From assembly GCA_002378125.1 (NCBI GenBank), contig DFRF01000136.1, positions 1 to 43,192 of the forward strand: DNA of 43,192 nt, in the 5' to 3' direction. The notes beneath the pieces are model-generated. The model had not been told where the DNA came from, searched no databases, and saw only the letters and a list, made by a program, of their open reading frames with translations. The stretch is from Rhodospirillaceae bacterium UBA3470 (GTDB lineage Bacteria; Pseudomonadota; Alphaproteobacteria; Rhodospirillales; Casp-alpha2). Each line of letters starts with the position of its first letter. Within the stretch, counting starts at the first letter, position 1. Positions 42,412-43,192 of the stretch are shown piece by piece. A program made the translations under genes and the position numbers.

Positions 42412-43192
42412 ATGGCGATGCCCACCGATCCTGTCCCGAAACCAATAATGACCTATCAGCGCGGTGTCGTGCTGGTATTGTTGGCTGGTGTGTGCTGGTC
42501 GTCCTTCGGGGTTGGCGTGCGTCTGATCGAGGTAGCCGATGTCTGGCAGATCCTGTTTTACCGCTCCTTGGCGCTGACCCCGTTCCTGATCTTCGTTATC
42601 GCGGTTCGCGCTGGGGGCGATGCTGTCGGAGCGATTTACCGGGCTGGCTGGGCCGGCGTGGTCGGCGGCATATCCTTGGTTTTCGCCTTTGGCGGCGGCA
42701 TCTACGGGATCCAGAACACCACGGTTGCCAACGCCATGTTTCTGTTTGCCGCCGCGCCCTTCTTCGCGGCCATCCTGGGCAAGGTCCTGTTGAAGGAGAG
42801 CGTTCGCTCAGGCACTAAGTGGGCCATGCTGGCCGCCACCGCGGGCATCGCCGTGATGGTCAGCGAGGGGATTTCTATGGGCCACTTGGCCGGTAACGTG
42901 GCTGCCTTGGTCTCGGCGCTCGGATTCGCCTCATTCACCGTGGCTTTGCGCTGGCGCCAGGTTGAAGAGACCATGCCCACTGTGTTCCTGGCTGGGGTCT
43001 TCGCCATGGGTACAGCAGCTGTGGTCCTGCAGTCCACGGGCGCTGGGTTCGTAGTGCCCTTGAACGACATCCTTGTATCCTTGGCGCTTGGCATTGTTCA
43101 GGTGGGTGCGGGCCTAATCTTCTATAGCTTGGGGGCCAAGGCGGTGCCGGCGGTGGAACTGACGCTCTTGTCCATGACGGAGGTGGTGCTAG
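42412..43192 (+). CDS. EamA/DMT family transporter (partial, runs off the window)
   Basis: At least 260 residues of an inner-membrane permease of the drug/metabolite transporter superfamily, cut off by the window end. After MAMPTDPVPKPIMTYQRGVV come hydrophobic segments LVLLAGVCWSSFGVGVRLIE, then ILFYRSLALTPFLIFVIAV (the helix-2 YRS pattern typical of EamA), NTTVANAMFLFAAAPFFAAI and WAMLAATAGIAVMVSEG, with a second EamA repeat starting near NVAALVSALGFASFTVALRW. Start ATG 42412; ATG 42418 or 42448 are alternatives, as the site (gagaaag) is weak. Substrate unknown; it may serve the Mo-hydroxylase pathway. Confidence 0.88.
   Translation, partial: MAMPTDPVPKPIMTYQRGVVLVLLAGVCWSSFGVGVRLIEVADVWQILFYRSLALTPFLIFVIAVRAGGDAVGAIYRAGWAGVVGGISLVFAFGGGIYGIQNTTVANAMFLFAAAPFFAAILGKVLLKESVRSGTKWAMLAATAGIAVMVSEGISMGHLAGNVAALVSALGFASFTVALRWRQVEETMPTVFLAGVFAMGTAAVVLQSTGAGFVVPLNDILVSLALGIVQVGAGLIFYSLGAKAVPAVELTLLSMTEVVL

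Noticed and set aside
42390..42420. Possible TPP-riboswitch element (ACCTGAGA near the transporter start), suggested by the ThDP genes nearby
   Set aside because: Only a single short match; the second conserved arm and stems of the riboswitch are not seen, and no thiamine gene follows.
1..43192. CRISPR arrays, tRNA genes, transposases, integrases, phage or toxin-antitoxin genes
   Set aside because: Looked for on both strands; no regularly spaced repeats, tRNA-like cloverleaf, or mobile-element protein motifs were recognised.

Overview
The window is GC-rich chromosomal DNA from an alphaproteobacterium, most likely of a Rhodospirillales-like lineage. The support is the order rpsA-sppA-ihfB-lapA followed by pyrF and trpF, the ferredoxin II (fdxA)-carD pair, a type-2 (short) ArgC, a CbbA-type class II aldolase, and many CoA-transferase, acyl-CoA and Mo-hydroxylase genes. 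No tRNA, rRNA, CRISPR array, insertion sequence or phage gene was recognised.

Layout. (1) 1-4906, plus strand: the end of rpsA, then sppA, ihfB, a LapA-domain protein, an ornithine cyclodeaminase-family enzyme, pyrF, a GST and trpF; trpB and trpA do not follow. (2) 5006-12123: a divergent catabolic block. CaiB-type CoA transferase, a crotonase-fold protein and a serine/aspartate-glyoxylate-type aminotransferase read leftward. A large FAD/[4Fe-4S] 2-hydroxyacid dehydrogenase-like protein and its translationally coupled GntR/FCD regulator read rightward. The shared intergenic region carries repeated operator-like motifs. (3) 12173-16343: argC, a metal-dependent cyclase-family hydrolase, a scar with two decayed gene remnants (LysR tail, SnoaL-like protein), and an AMP-forming acyl-CoA ligase. 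(4) 16610-20375: DUF938 methyltransferase, TerB-like protein, fdxA with a terminator, carD, a PhyH-type dioxygenase and bolA. (5) 20739-24514: tkt-fba-rpe, a sugar-phosphate (pentose phosphate or Calvin-type) operon. (6) 24684-29559: DASS-type transporter with a tandem-domain universal stress protein, a lone fliG, and a secreted two-domain protein. (7) 29689-31527: phosphotransferase and SDR (ACAD11-type acyl metabolism). (8) 31752-43192: an accessory catabolic region. It holds an unrecognised protein built from two tandem copies of a GSHGG...FNDAG module, divergent from an E1-alpha/E1-beta ThDP enzyme, an acetolactate-synthase-like ThDP enzyme, a DUF1177 protein, an LLM flavin oxidoreductase, a [2Fe-2S] subunit, a fused molybdopterin + FAD/[4Fe-4S] hydroxylase subunit, and the start of an EamA transporter.

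How the genes may work together (inference). Region 2 looks like a regulated 2-hydroxyacid/glyoxylate or CoA-ester pathway: the dehydrogenase would make a 2-oxoacid that the aminotransferase consumes. Region 8 looks like a pathway in which a Mo-hydroxylase and a flavin oxidoreductase act on a small (possibly heterocyclic) compound and ThDP enzymes process 2-oxoacid products; no E2/E3 partners for the E1 pair are present. The best candidates for something undescribed are the duplicated GSHGG protein with its ThDP neighbours, and the DUF1177-LLM-Mo-hydroxylase operon. All functions are read from sequence motifs by eye; no database search was possible.
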